A program made the position numbers and the translations under genes. From assembly GCA_011052815.1 (NCBI GenBank), contig DRIG01000029.1, positions 1 through 48,432 on the forward strand: a stretch of 48,432 nt of DNA. Direction: 5' to 3'. Each line of letters starts with the position of its first letter. Within the stretch, counting starts at the first letter, position 1. The notes under the pieces are model-generated. The model was not told the DNA's origin. It was given only the letters and a program-made list of their open reading frames with translations, and did no database searches. Below are positions 25,035 to 34,273 of the stretch, one piece after another. This stretch comes from a candidate division WOR-3 bacterium. GTDB lineage: Bacteria; Hydrothermota; Tepidihabitantia; SM23-42.

Positions 25035-25658
25035 TCAATCTCCGATCTTTATAATCTTCAAACCGGGTTGATTGAGCCAGTGTCGGTCATGGGCGATGGC
25101 GAGGACTGTCCAGTTTTTGTTTCCGATGAAGTATTCTATAACCTTTTTTTTAAGTTCGTTGTCCAGTGCAGAGGTCGCTTCATCAAGGAGGAAGATATCC
25201 CGGTTGAGGAGGACCGCGATGATGAGCGCTATCCTCTGTTTTTCGCCGCCGGACAACTTCTCGTAATCGTCGTCGAGAATATCTTTTTTTAATCTGAAAA
25301 AGAAGAGCAGTTCTTTCAACCGTTCTTTATCAAAAGGCACATCGATGTTTGTTTTATATGAAAAAATATTCCGAATCAGATTGAAGACATTACCACCGCC
25401 GATATCCAGGTCCTGGCTGACATAGGCGATCTTTTTTCTGAGTTCCCAGACTGTCTTTTCATTAAGCGGTTTTCCCAGAAAGTATATCGAACCCTTCTGA
25501 ATTTTTTCAAAACCGAGCAGCAGTCTGAATATAGTCGTCTTACCGATGCCTGATTTACCGTAGATGAGCAGCTTGTCGCCTTTTGCAACGTCGAAGTTCA
25601 GATTCTTGATGATTGTATTGTTGTTGAAAGTGACTTCAAGATTCTCGAATCTAATCAT
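25035..25658 (-). CDS. fetA: FetA-type ABC ATP-binding protein
   Basis: This 207-aa ATPase has Walker A GKSGIGKTT, Q-loop YVSQDLDIGGG, signature LSGGEKQRIAL, Walker B IFLLDEATSALD and switch IAHDR. It is short and lacks a regulatory extension, as in E. coli FetA. A GAGG SD lies before ATG 25658, and the promoter is 30-60 bases upstream. With fetB it forms a two-gene operon convergent with the HtrA pair. Confidence 0.88.
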   Translation of the reverse strand: MIRFENLEVTFNNNTIIKNLNFDVAKGDKLLIYGKSGIGKTTIFRLLLGFEKIQKGSIYFLGKPLNEKTVWELRKKIAYVSQDLDIGGGNVFNLIRNIFSYKTNIDVPFDKERLKELLFFFRLKKDILDDDYEKLSGGEKQRIALIIAVLLNRDIFLLDEATSALDNELKKKVIEYFIGNKNWTVLAIAHDRHWLNQPGLKIIKIGD

Positions 25659-25688
25659 AGATATTTTCTTTCCTCGTGATTTCAGTTA

Positions 25689-25716
25689 AGTATACGGGTG
25701 ATCGTGCCCTTGTCAA
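25689..25716 (-). promoter_or_regulatory. Promoter of fetAB
   Basis: Minus strand: TTGACA (25716-25711), 16-base spacer, TATACT (25694-25689). Confidence 0.65.
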
Positions 25717-25796
25717 GGTGATAGCCTGACATCTCACATCCCTTGACTTTTCAGTGGAATTCAGTGGGATTCATTATTATTTTATATAAGTACAGC

Positions 25797-25824
25797 TTGA
25801 CTGTTTTTGTAAGATAGATATAAT
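25797..25824 (+). promoter_or_regulatory. Promoter giving a leaderless mRNA (SufS-like gene)
   Basis: TTGACT (25797-25802), 16-base spacer, consensus TATAAT (25819-25824), then 9 bases to ATG 25834. No SD is present. Confidence 0.72.
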
Positions 25825-25833
25825 AATCCCTAT

Positions 25834-27234
25834 ATGAAACTGAATGAATTACAAAAACAGGTTGTTGGACTGGATGCAGAAGTTATTTTGCTCGACGGTT
25901 CAAAAAGAAGATATGTAAACTTTGACAACGCAGCCAGTACGCCGCCGCTGTTGCCCGTGCAGCAGAAGGTTAATGAATTCTGCAGATGGTATTCGAATGT
26001 TCATCGAGGCACGGGTTTCAAGTCGCAGATATCCTCGTGGGTGTTCGAAGAGGGCCGCCGAATGATAGCCGACTTTGTCAAGGCGGACGAAAAATCGAGT
26101 GTGATTTTCTGCAAAAACACCACCGAGGCGATAAATAAACTCGCCAGCCGGTTCTGCTGTCCGGCGGCAGGTGAAGAAAAGCCGGTCATCCTGACGACAA
26201 TCATGGAACATCATTCCAATGAGCTGCCCTGGCGCAGGGTCGGAAAGGTCGTCCATATCGCTTTGAATCCCGACGGAACGATCAACACCGCTGATTTTGA
26301 TGAAAAATTGAAGAAATACGGGGGGCAGGTGCAACTGCTGGCTGTGAACGGCGCATCCAATGTTACGGGATATATCAATCCGATACATGAATTCGCCCGA
26401 AAGGTACATGAAGTCGGAGCTCAGATCGCGGTCGACGCCGCTCAACTTGCACCCCATCGGCCCATTGACGTCAAACCGAGTGACAGTCCTGAACATCTCG
26501 ATTATCTTGCATTTGCAGCGCACAAGATGTACGCTCCTTTCGGCATCGGAGTACTGGTGACCGCAAAGAATCTTTTTGAGATTCGTGATCCTGAATATGT
26601 GGGCGGAGGCACTGTTGATGTGGTTAGTCTGGAGAGCGCCTACTGGAAAGATCTGCCGGAACGCGAAGAAGCCGGCACCCCGGATATCGTCGGTGTGATC
26701 GCACTTGCTGAAGTGATAAAACTGATTGAAGAAGTCGGTTTTCAGGAGATCATCGCGCACGAGGCTGAACTTACGGCGTATGCACTTAAAAAACTTAATG
26801 CAATGCCCGAGATAATTATCTACGGCGATAAAAACCCCGAGAATGCAGCCCAAAGGCTCGGGGTGATTTCATTTAATGTGAAGGGTGTTCATCATGCCCT
26901 TGTCGCTGCGATCCTGAGTTATGAAGGCGGTATCGGAGTACGTAACGGATGTTTCTGTTCTCAACCCTATGTGAACCATTTACTCAATATCAGTTCTGAA
27001 GAGCAGGAGGAGAACAAGGCGAGAATTCTTGCACGCGACCGTTCAAAGGTACCTGGAACGGTTCGCATCAGCTTCGGTATGTACAACACCAAAGAAGAGA
27101 TTGATTATTTCTGTGACGTCCTTAATATGATTATCAAACAGCAGTATAAAGGAAAGTATGTGATGAACAAGGAACGGGGTGAGTATTATCCCGAAGGATT
27201 CAAACTCGATTTCTCCACTTATTTTCAGTTTTAG
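25834..27234 (+). CDS. Class V PLP aminotransferase, SufS-like
   Basis: This 466-aa fold-type I PLP enzyme resembles cysteine desulfurases and related class V aminotransferases. The PLP Lys is K231 in AAHKMYAPFG. The cofactor-ring His region is EHHSNELPW (H126/H127), the PLP-nitrogen Asp is D201 (VDAAQL), and N-terminal FDNAAST is typical. C373 and C375 in RNGCFCSQPY lie where SufS/IscS place the catalytic Cys. At 466 aa it is longer than SufS (~406), with a C-terminal tail. No sufBC or iscU is adjacent, so the partner is unknown; a dedicated sulfur or selenium delivery role is conceivable. Predicted leaderless. Confidence 0.85.
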   Translation: MKLNELQKQVVGLDAEVILLDGSKRRYVNFDNAASTPPLLPVQQKVNEFCRWYSNVHRGTGFKSQISSWVFEEGRRMIADFVKADEKSSVIFCKNTTEAINKLASRFCCPAAGEEKPVILTTIMEHHSNELPWRRVGKVVHIALNPDGTINTADFDEKLKKYGGQVQLLAVNGASNVTGYINPIHEFARKVHEVGAQIAVDAAQLAPHRPIDVKPSDSPEHLDYLAFAAHKMYAPFGIGVLVTAKNLFEIRDPEYVGGGTVDVVSLESAYWKDLPEREEAGTPDIVGVIALAEVIKLIEEVGFQEIIAHEAELTAYALKKLNAMPEIIIYGDKNPENAAQRLGVISFNVKGVHHALVAAILSYEGGIGVRNGCFCSQPYVNHLLNISSEEQEENKARILARDRSKVPGTVRISFGMYNTKEEIDYFCDVLNMIIKQQYKGKYVMNKERGEYYPEGFKLDFSTYFQF

Positions 27235-27237
27235 TCT

Positions 27238-29286
27238 TTATTTTTTGAGCCTTGTTTTCTGGGCGAAAAAGACCGCTCCGTAGATTAAAAAAGCGAATCC
27301 ATACATAAAATAACGCAGTTCGTAATTCAACCCGAATAACCGGGTTATAACAGCAGGGTAGAAAAAGAGTGTTGAGGCAGCGAGCAAGAACGGAATTTCA
27401 TACCATCGGTTTTTGGTGAGAAACCATCCCTGAACCGCGTTGGAAAAGGCGAAGGCGCCGAAGACCGCCATCGCGAAAATCAAGAATCCCTGGAAAAAGT
27501 TATTTATTCCGAAGAGCACCAATTCTGAATTGAAGATGAACATAAACGGAATAACAGCGGTTCTCAGATCATAACTGAATCCTTTTATTCCCGTGGGAAT
27601 GGGGTCGGATTTTGCGATCGCCGCCGCGCTGTACGCCGCAAGCCCCACAGGCGGGGTGTCGTCGGCGAGAATTCCGAAATAGAAACAGAACAGATGTGCG
27701 GCGATCGCCGGGATATAGCCGATCCCGGCTTTCTGGCTCAAGGTCATAATGACGGGGACCGTGATCGACGCCATCACGATATAGGTGGCGGTGGTCGGTA
27801 ATCCCATTCCGATGATCAGACTGGCTACGGCGGTAATCAGAAGGAGCAGGAATATATTACCGGCGGAGATGATTTCCACGATCTGCACGATGAGACTGCC
27901 TATGCCCATTGTGACGATGCCGACGACGATCCCGGCGCATGCCGTCGCCAGGGCGACGGTGAGCATATTGCGTGAGCCGGCGATGAAACCGTTCCCGATT
28001 GTTTTTATCGACGTGATTATTCCATATATTACACTTTTTTTGTTCTTCAACGCCCGGGTTGTTTCACGGATAAAGATGATCACCATCAGAACGACGATTG
28101 CATTGAATGCGGCGAGTTTCGGAGTATGGCGCAGAACCATCAGTTCGTAAATCAACATAAAGAGGGGAATCAGATAATAGAAACCGTTCTTCAATACCGT
28201 GGTGAAATCAGGTATATCGGATTCAGGAAGTCCTTTCATACCGAGTTTTGACGCCTCAAGGTGGGTGAGATAGAAGAGGGCGAAGTATGATACAAAGGCG
28301 GGGATTGCAGCCGCCTTGACTACATCGAGATAAGGAATACTCAGGTATTCGGCGATGATGAATGCGGCGGCACCCATTATCGGCGGCATCAGTTGTCCGT
28401 TTGTGCTCGCAGCCACTTCGGTCGCCGCTGCGACTTTCGCCGGATAACCGACCTTCTTCATAAGGGGAATCGTGAATGTTCCGGTTGTGACGACGTTGGC
28501 GATACTCGAACCCGAGACAAGGCCGGTAAGACCGCTCGCCACCACAGCGGCTTTCGCCGGACCGCCTTTGAATCTGCCGAGCAGGGATATTGCGAGGTCA
28601 TTGAAGAAGTGGACTGCACCGGCACGCTCGAGCATCGCGCCCAAGAGCACGAACAGAAAAACGGTGTTCGCCGAGACATCAAGGGGAATACCATAGATGC
28701 CTTCGGTTGAAAGCGCCACCTGACTCAGATATTTTTCTAAGGATACTCCGCGCAGGGCAAAGACCGACGGCAGATAAGGACCGACAAAAGAGTAGATCGT
28801 AAAGAGGATTGCGATGAGGACGAGGGGTATGCCGATGGCACGGCGTGATGCCTCAAAGACGATGATTATCAGGAGAATACTCATTACAATGTCGCGGACC
28901 CCCGGTATTCCCGCGCGCATCGATATACCGGTCCAGTCCAGTACAATATAGAGGACGGTAAAGCAAGCGACCACTGCCAGGAGATAATCCAGCAGCGGGA
29001 TGTATTTTTTTGAATTCAAGAATTTGATTTCACCCCTTCTTTTTAAGAGAGGGATCGTAAGGAAAACAAGCATTACGGCGAAGGCAAGGTGGACGGCCCT
29101 TATCGTGATGCTGTCAAGGATGATGAAACGGGGGAGGGCGAGCTGGAAGAGCGCCCAGCCGATCGAGAGCGCAGCGATTACGATCCTGTCGCTCTTTTTG
29201 TCGGTTCTGAGTTTACCGGTTTCTTCTTCGAGAATCTCTTTTGCTAACTCGAGTTTGCTGGTTCGGCGCATCCTCTGTCTATTCAA
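27238..29286 (-). CDS. TRAP transporter fused permease (4TM + 12TM)
   Basis: This 682-aa integral membrane protein fuses the small DctQ-like and large DctM-like subunits, as is usual for TAXI-type TRAP systems. About 16-18 hydrophobic helices are visible. Family motifs include GLVSGSSIANVVTTGTF, MPPIMGAAAFIIAEY, GMGLPTTATYIV and ADDTPPVGLA. The start is a TTG at 29286, overlapping the binding-protein stop by 8 bases; ATG 29271 is the alternative. It imports carboxylate or amino-acid substrates using an ion gradient; the substrate is not predictable. Confidence 0.93.
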   Translation of the reverse strand: MNRQRMRRTSKLELAKEILEEETGKLRTDKKSDRIVIAALSIGWALFQLALPRFIILDSITIRAVHLAFAVMLVFLTIPLLKRRGEIKFLNSKKYIPLLDYLLAVVACFTVLYIVLDWTGISMRAGIPGVRDIVMSILLIIIVFEASRRAIGIPLVLIAILFTIYSFVGPYLPSVFALRGVSLEKYLSQVALSTEGIYGIPLDVSANTVFLFVLLGAMLERAGAVHFFNDLAISLLGRFKGGPAKAAVVASGLTGLVSGSSIANVVTTGTFTIPLMKKVGYPAKVAAATEVAASTNGQLMPPIMGAAAFIIAEYLSIPYLDVVKAAAIPAFVSYFALFYLTHLEASKLGMKGLPESDIPDFTTVLKNGFYYLIPLFMLIYELMVLRHTPKLAAFNAIVVLMVIIFIRETTRALKNKKSVIYGIITSIKTIGNGFIAGSRNMLTVALATACAGIVVGIVTMGIGSLIVQIVEIISAGNIFLLLLITAVASLIIGMGLPTTATYIVMASITVPVIMTLSQKAGIGYIPAIAAHLFCFYFGILADDTPPVGLAAYSAAAIAKSDPIPTGIKGFSYDLRTAVIPFMFIFNSELVLFGINNFFQGFLIFAMAVFGAFAFSNAVQGWFLTKNRWYEIPFLLAASTLFFYPAVITRLFGLNYELRYFMYGFAFLIYGAVFFAQKTRLKK

Positions 29287-30280
29287 TAATCAGTTCCGGT
29301 GCGATGTATCTGTCCAGGCCGACCTCTTTATAGTATTTTAATGCACCTTTATGAATGGGTGCGGAGAGCCCCTGCAGCATATTTTCTTTGGTCAGGATTT
29401 TATATGCCGGATGGAGCGATTTGAATTCCTCGAAATTTTCAAATACTACCTTGGTGATTGCATATACGAGGTCCTCATCGACTGCGCTGGAGGTGATGAA
29501 GGTCGCCTTGACGCCGATCGTTTCGATATCGTCGGTGTTCAGGGCGCGGGGATAGAATTCATGGGGGATCACCGCCCTGGCGTAATATGAATATTTTTCA
29601 AGCAGTTCGTCTATCGCCTTGCCGGTGATCGGCACGATGTAGACCTTGATCCGACCTGATGTCGCTTCTTTTATGTTGCCGTTGGGATGGCCCACCGTAT
29701 AGAAAAAACCGTCAAGTCGTTCATCCTGCAACAGCCCCGGTGCCTCGACCGCCTTTACGTATTCCGCAAGGATGTCTTTTTCCGTAAGTCCCGCCGCGGC
29801 AATGATATCCTTTGAATTCTGGAGTTGTCCTGAACCGGGATTTCCAAGATTTATCCGTTTTCCTTTTAAATCGGCGATTGTCTTTATCCGGCTTTTCTCC
29901 GATACCACCAGGGTGATCGGTTCAGGATGGATTGAAAAGATCGAACGCAGTTCTTTCTGGGGACCTGATTCAGACCATTCTGCCAGGCCGTTGTATGCCT
30001 GGTACTGCCGGTCTGATTGGGCGATTCCGAATTCCATATCGCCTTTTATGACCGCGTTGATGTTGAAGACCGAACCGCTCGTTGACTCGACGGTTGCTTT
30101 GATCTTGAATTCATCAACTCTTTTGTTGAGCATTCTGCTGATCGCGCCTCCTGTGGGGTAATATAAGCCGGTCACGCCGCCGGTGCCGATTGTTACAAAA
30201 GTGAGTTTTTCAGAACCACAGCCGTTTATCGAAACGGCGGTGAAGATGAAAAGTATAGTTAAAAAAAATATTTTTTTCAT
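29279..30280 (-). CDS. TAXI-family TRAP solute-binding lipoprotein
   Basis: This 333-aa binding protein is a lipoprotein: hydrophobic signal followed by lipobox SINGC with C21. The TAXI signature FVTIGTGGVTGLYYPTGG lies at about residues 29-46, and the periplasmic two-lobe fold follows with ADLKGKRINLGNPGSG and the GFFYTVGHPNG ligand-site region. It has SD GGAGGTG before ATG 30280 and its own promoter, and the permease follows with an 8-base overlap. The pair forms a complete TAXI-TRAP importer. Confidence 0.94.
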   Translation of the reverse strand: MKKIFFLTILFIFTAVSINGCGSEKLTFVTIGTGGVTGLYYPTGGAISRMLNKRVDEFKIKATVESTSGSVFNINAVIKGDMEFGIAQSDRQYQAYNGLAEWSESGPQKELRSIFSIHPEPITLVVSEKSRIKTIADLKGKRINLGNPGSGQLQNSKDIIAAAGLTEKDILAEYVKAVEAPGLLQDERLDGFFYTVGHPNGNIKEATSGRIKVYIVPITGKAIDELLEKYSYYARAVIPHEFYPRALNTDDIETIGVKATFITSSAVDEDLVYAITKVVFENFEEFKSLHPAYKILTKENMLQGLSAPIHKGALKYYKEVGLDRYIAPELIIE

Positions 30281-30316
30281 AATTTCACCTCCGTGAAGTT
30301 TTTATACCCATTTTTT

Positions 30317-30344
30317 ATTTTATCCACATCACCGTTGATGTCAA
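30317..30344 (-). promoter_or_regulatory. Promoter of TAXI-TRAP operon
   Basis: Minus strand: TTGACA (30344-30339), 16-base spacer, TAAAAT (30322-30317). Divergent from the rluB-like promoter, with 25 bases between the two -35 boxes. Confidence 0.62.
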
Positions 30345-30369
30345 TAATCGCTTATTCTGTTGATTGATA

Positions 30370-30397
30370 TTGACTGAATCGATAATTGATATAAAAT
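30370..30397 (+). promoter_or_regulatory. Promoter of pseudouridine synthase gene
   Basis: TTGACT (30370-30375), 16-base spacer, TAAAAT (30392-30397). AAGGAG (30402-30407) falls at the predicted transcription start. Confidence 0.6.
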
Positions 30398-30416
30398 AGC
30401 TAAGGAGTTATGGAAG

Positions 30417-31148
30417 ATGGCACAGGAGCGTTTGCAGAAGATTCTCGCCCGTGCAGGTGTTTGTTCACGACGCAGGGCTGAAGAATTGATACTTGCAGGT
30501 CGGGTTACAGTCAACGGCAGGGTGATTAAGAAACTCGGTACAAAGGCGGATGCGGCGAAGGATTTCGTCAAGGTGGACGGGAAGTTGATCCACGGCGCAC
30601 CGTCGAAGCAGTATTATATGGCGTATAAACCAATGAAGATGCTGACGACCCTCGCCGACCCGAAGGGGCGTCCCACAGTGGCTGATTTATTGGCGATGAA
30701 CAGGATTCGGGTGCGTGTTTTTCCGGTGGGACGGCTCGATTGGGACGCCGAAGGTTTACTTCTCTTCACCAATGACGGCGAGCTTGCAAATAAGATTATG
30801 CATCCCCGCAGCCATCTGCCCAAGACCTATCTCGTTAAGGTTAAGGGAAAGCCTGATGAGCAGGTTCTTCGACAGATACGCACAGGTGTCAGGATCGCTC
30901 CGCGTACTACGACTTTACCTGCTCGGGTTGATATAGAGCGCAGGACAAGATCCAATACCTGGCTGGTGCTTACATTGATTGAAGGGCGTCAGAATCAGAT
31001 AAAGAGGATGTTTGAGCGGCTGCACCATCCGGTTTTGCGCATCAAACGGTCGGCAATAGGACCGTTGAAGTTGAAAGGGCTGAAACCCGGTGGTCTTCGG
31101 GCACTGAGCCGGCGCGAAATCGAACAGCTCAAGAGTTCACTTGAATAG
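30417..31148 (+). CDS. rluB: Pseudouridine synthase, RsuA/RluB family
   Basis: This 243-aa enzyme converts a specific uridine in rRNA to pseudouridine. An N-terminal S4 RNA-binding domain (RLQKILARAGVCSRRRAEEL) is followed by the catalytic core with VGRLDWDAEGLLLFTNDG, whose Asp is the nucleophile, and the C-terminal motif EGRQNQIKRMFERLHHPV. Length and motif spacing fit RluB (23S rRNA U2605), but RsuA/RluE/RluF cannot be excluded by sequence alone. It lies directly upstream of the first Asp-box gene, on a separate promoter. Confidence 0.9.
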   Translation: MAQERLQKILARAGVCSRRRAEELILAGRVTVNGRVIKKLGTKADAAKDFVKVDGKLIHGAPSKQYYMAYKPMKMLTTLADPKGRPTVADLLAMNRIRVRVFPVGRLDWDAEGLLLFTNDGELANKIMHPRSHLPKTYLVKVKGKPDEQVLRQIRTGVRIAPRTTTLPARVDIERRTRSNTWLVLTLIEGRQNQIKRMFERLHHPVLRIKRSAIGPLKLKGLKPGGLRALSRREIEQLKSSLE

Positions 31149-31179
31149 GCATATATAAAGATTACTTTAAACTCAACTC

Positions 31180-31207
31180 TTGACATATATGTATATATAA
31201 TTATAAT
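31180..31207 (+). promoter_or_regulatory. Promoter of Asp-box protein gene A
   Basis: Perfect TTGACA (31180-31185), 16-base spacer, perfect TATAAT (31202-31207), the strongest promoter in the window. A leader of about 94 bases follows, whose first part resembles that of paralogue B. Confidence 0.78.
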
Positions 31208-31307
31208 ATAACATAAGATTTAAGTCTTTCGAGGGTTGATTGAGCCGTTTTGTGTTCAAGATTAAAAGCTCCTTTTTGACACAGAACGGTCTACGGAAGG
31301 AGGAGAT

Positions 31308-33557
31308 ATGAGAAAGACCCTTGTTATACTCTTTCTTATCGGATTAAGCAGTCTGGCTGCTGCTGCCTGGGAGTCCATCGGACCTGAAGGGGGATATATA
31401 CGTTCATTAGTGGTCTCAAGTAGTGACGCCAATTTGATTTATGGAGCGACATACTATTCTCCGTGTAAAATCGTAAAATCGACCGACGGCGGTGAAACCT
31501 GGAACCAGGTGGGTTCTTACGGAAATACGAACTACTGTATGGCGATTGACCCGAATAACGACAATAATCTGTACGCCGGTACTTATTATTATGTATACAG
31601 ATCAACCGACGGCGGTGTTTCGTGGAGCAGCAGTACGACCAATGGTGTCTATGTCTACGGTCTCGCCGTGAATCCCGCGAATTCATCAATCATTTACGGT
31701 GCAGGAAGGAGATACGTCAGCACAGGTAATTATGCGATGGCATTTTTGAAGAGTACAAACAGCGGAGTGAGCTGGACTACTACAGATATTGTCAGCGGCG
31801 GTTATTGTTATGGATGGTGTGTTGCTGTTGATCCTTCTTCTCCGAATACTGTTTATGTGGGAGGTTCCAGTTATTCAGGGACATATACACCAAAGGTATT
31901 CAAATCGACCGACGGTGGTTCCACCTTTACCGAGGTGTTCAGCGGCAGTGCCGGTTACTACGTCTATTCAGTGGCGGTTCATCCCGGCAATTCAAATATC
32001 GTCTACGTCGGGACTTATCTGGATGGAATATACCGTACAACCAACGGTGGTTCGACCTGGAGTAAGGTTCACACGGGTAATTACAACTACCGCATGGCGA
32101 CAACTCCGGCGGATCCTGATCTGGTGTTCAGCAGCGGTTATTATTATGTCTACAGAAGCACCAATGCCGGTGCAAGCTGGAGTACGGTGACGTCCGGATT
32201 ACCGACAGGCGGTACTTATTACGGACTGGCGATAAATGCAATGAACGCCTCAGAGGTCTATCTCGGCGAGAGATCGGGTGTTTTCAAGAGTACCAATACG
32301 GGAAATTCCTGGTATGAATCGAATAACGGGCTGCTCCTCGCCGACATCATCGCACTCAGAGCCGCTCCATCTCAGCCGTCCACGGTCTATATCACCTTTG
32401 AAGACGTCGGGGTTTATAAGACAACAAACAATGGTTCAGAATGGAACAAACTGCCGAGTTTTTCAAGCTGCGGTGATATGAATGATTTCTGGATTCACAA
32501 CGCAGACCCCAATACCGTCATTGCAATCGAAGGGCTTGGCTGAGGCACTGCCCAGGCTTATAAAAGCACAGACGGCGGGTCCGTCTGGTCAATGAGTGAT
32601 TCAGGTTATTATAATACCGGCTATGCATTAGCCGGTGATCCTAACAACAATTCAATCTGCTGGAGCAGCGGTGATTACTACACCGGCAGCGCGTATGTAA
32701 TGGCTGTTTCCAAGACGACGAACAGCGGGACGAGCTGGATAAGGTATAATCTGGGCTCCACTTCGGGTGCGACATATACGGTGGCGGTTGATCCGTTGAA
32801 CTCGAACGTCGTTTATGCCGGAGGATATGAAAGCAGTGCACCGGCTGTATACAAGACGACGAACAACGGTGCGAACTGGAGTAAGTTGCCGGCGACCGGT
32901 TTATCAGGTTATGTTTACAGTCTGGCGGTCGATCCGGTGAATACGGATGTTCTTTACGCCGGGACACTCAACGGTGTTTATAAATCGACGAACGGAGGAT
33001 CCACCTGGTCAAGCACAGGATTCAGCGGCGGCAGGACCAATGCGCTCGTCATCGACCCGGATGATAATGCTACTATCTACGCCGGTACTTCCAGTAATGG
33101 TGTTTATGTAAGTACAAACAGCGGCGCCAGTTGGTCACAGATGAATGAAGGGCTCGGAACATTTGATATCGAATGTCTGGATATTAATCCGGGAATGTAT
33201 CTCTTTGCAGGAACCAATGGTAAGAGTATGTACCGCTGGTCTTTGTTGGTAGGTACAGAAGAGGTGGACAACGACCTGAATGGAAATTTCGGTCTTTCCG
33301 CAACACCCAATCCAATGAGACAGAGAACCGTATTTCAGTATACTCTGTCAGAAGAGAGCAGGGTGAAGTTATCTGTCTATGATGTGCAGGGAAGATTGGT
33401 CAAAAATCTCGTCGATGAAATTCAGCAGGCCGGAGTTCATCAACTTTACTGGAACGGACGGGATGACAGGAATGTGCGTGTTCCAGCCGGTGTCTATTTC
33501 TGTAAGTTTGCTACCGACAATTCGATTTCCTTGAAAAAACTTATCATCTTAAAATAA
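31308..33557 (+). CDS. Secreted Asp-box propeller protein A with in-frame TGA (candidate selenoprotein)
   Basis: Read through the TGA at 32541-32543, this is a 749-residue secreted protein. It has a signal peptide (LVILFLIGLSSLAAAA), 13 Asp-box/BNR units of the STDGGSTW type, and a C-terminal sorting domain (TPNPMRQRTVF, KLSVYDVQGRLV, VPAGVYFCKF, LKKLIILK). The TGA is residue 412, between AIEGLG and GTAQAYKS. Without readthrough the product would stop at 411 aa and lose five Asp boxes and the sorting domain. A conserved Cys (C388, SSCGDM) lies 24 residues before the TGA. A SECIS-like hairpin lies 32 nt downstream. SD GGAGGAG precedes ATG 31308. Paralogue B has the same TGA. Selenocysteine is the preferred reading; Trp misreading or regulated readthrough are alternatives. 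Confidence 0.75.
32569..32587 (+). promoter_or_regulatory. Candidate bacterial SECIS hairpin, gene A
   Basis: A perfect 7-bp stem CAGACGG / CCGTCTG with 5-base loop CGGGT. The loop begins 32 nt after the in-frame TGA. This fits the published bacterial SECIS rules as I recall them (apical loop 16-37 nt after UGA, stem of at least 4 bp, a G among the first two loop bases). The same hairpin is found in gene B. Confidence 0.6.
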
Positions 33558-33564
33558 CAGAAAC

Positions 33565-33610
33565 AAGGCTGCTTCCTGCTTTTCAATACAAAAAAAACGG
33601 AAGCAGCCTT
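33565..33610. terminator. Inverted repeat after gene A, possible terminator
   Basis: A 12-bp stem AAGGCTGCTTCC (33565-33576) with GGAAGCAGCCTT (33599-33610) and a 22-base loop containing an A run. There is no clear T tract after the stem, and the right arm overlaps the purN -35 box, so termination of gene A and purN transcription may interfere. Confidence 0.5.
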
Positions 33611-33636
33611 GACTTTATCCGTAAACTGATTAAAAT
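33609..33636 (+). promoter_or_regulatory. Promoter giving a leaderless mRNA (purN)
   Basis: TTGACT (33609-33614), 16-base spacer, TAAAAT (33631-33636), then 5 bases to ATG 33642. Confidence 0.7.
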
Positions 33637-33641
33637 AGATC

Positions 33642-34253
33642 ATGAAGAATATCGCTGTTTTAGTCTCCGGCAGAGGGACCAATCTTCAGGCGATCATCGA
33701 TAATATTGAGAACGGTACATTGAAGGCGTCGCTTGTTTGTGTGATCAGTGATAATAAGGACGCCCCGGCATTGGAACGGGCGAGAAAACATAATATCGAA
33801 GCCCTCTATATCGACCCCGGTCCGAAGAAAACGTGGCTCATTCCTGAGGTGGAGCAGAAGTATGTGGAGGCGTTGAAAGAACGGAAGGTTGACCTTGTCT
33901 GTCTTGCAGGATTTATGAGAATATTGAAGAAACCGTTTCTTGAGGCGTTCGCCGGCAGGATTTTGAATATCCATCCGGCACTCTTACCCTCTTTCCCCGG
34001 ACTTGATGTTCAGCGTAAGGCGCTCGAGTACGGTGTGAAATTTTCCGGCTGCACGGTTCACTTTGTGGATGATACTGTGGACGGTGGTCCGATCATAACT
34101 CAGGCGGTTGTCCCGGTGCTTGATGATGATACACCGGAAACACTCGCCGCCCGCATTTTGAAAGAAGAACACCGGATTTACACTGAGGCGATAAATCTTG
34201 TGCTTTCCGGTAAGTACAAAATCATCGGAAGAAGGGTGGTAAAGAGCGGTTGA
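33642..34253 (+). CDS. purN: Phosphoribosylglycinamide formyltransferase
   Basis: This 203-aa GAR transformylase uses 10-formyl-THF in step 3 of purine synthesis. It shows the phosphate-binding start LVSGRGTNLQAII, the folate/catalytic motif NIHPALLPSFPG (catalytic Asn and His) and HFVDDTVDGGPI with the catalytic Asp. It is complete and of normal length. The promoter places the transcription start on the ATG, and no SD is present. It sits between the two inverted Asp-box genes and directly before tRNA-Val. Confidence 0.95.
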   Translation: MKNIAVLVSGRGTNLQAIIDNIENGTLKASLVCVISDNKDAPALERARKHNIEALYIDPGPKKTWLIPEVEQKYVEALKERKVDLVCLAGFMRILKKPFLEAFAGRILNIHPALLPSFPGLDVQRKALEYGVKFSGCTVHFVDDTVDGGPIITQAVVPVLDDDTPETLAARILKEEHRIYTEAINLVLSGKYKIIGRRVVKSG

Positions 34254-34273
34254 TGAGTTTCGCCGGTCTTTTC

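Noticed and set aside
31916-31930. Other GGTGG-TT-CCACC hairpins in Asp boxes as SECIS elements
   Set aside because: Asp-box codons (DGGST) tend to form such hairpins by composition, but no in-frame TGA precedes them and the stems are shorter.
32541-32543. TGA in gene A as a sequencing error or fresh pseudogene mutation
   Set aside because: The same codon is TGA in the diverged paralogue on the other strand, and both frames remain intact downstream.
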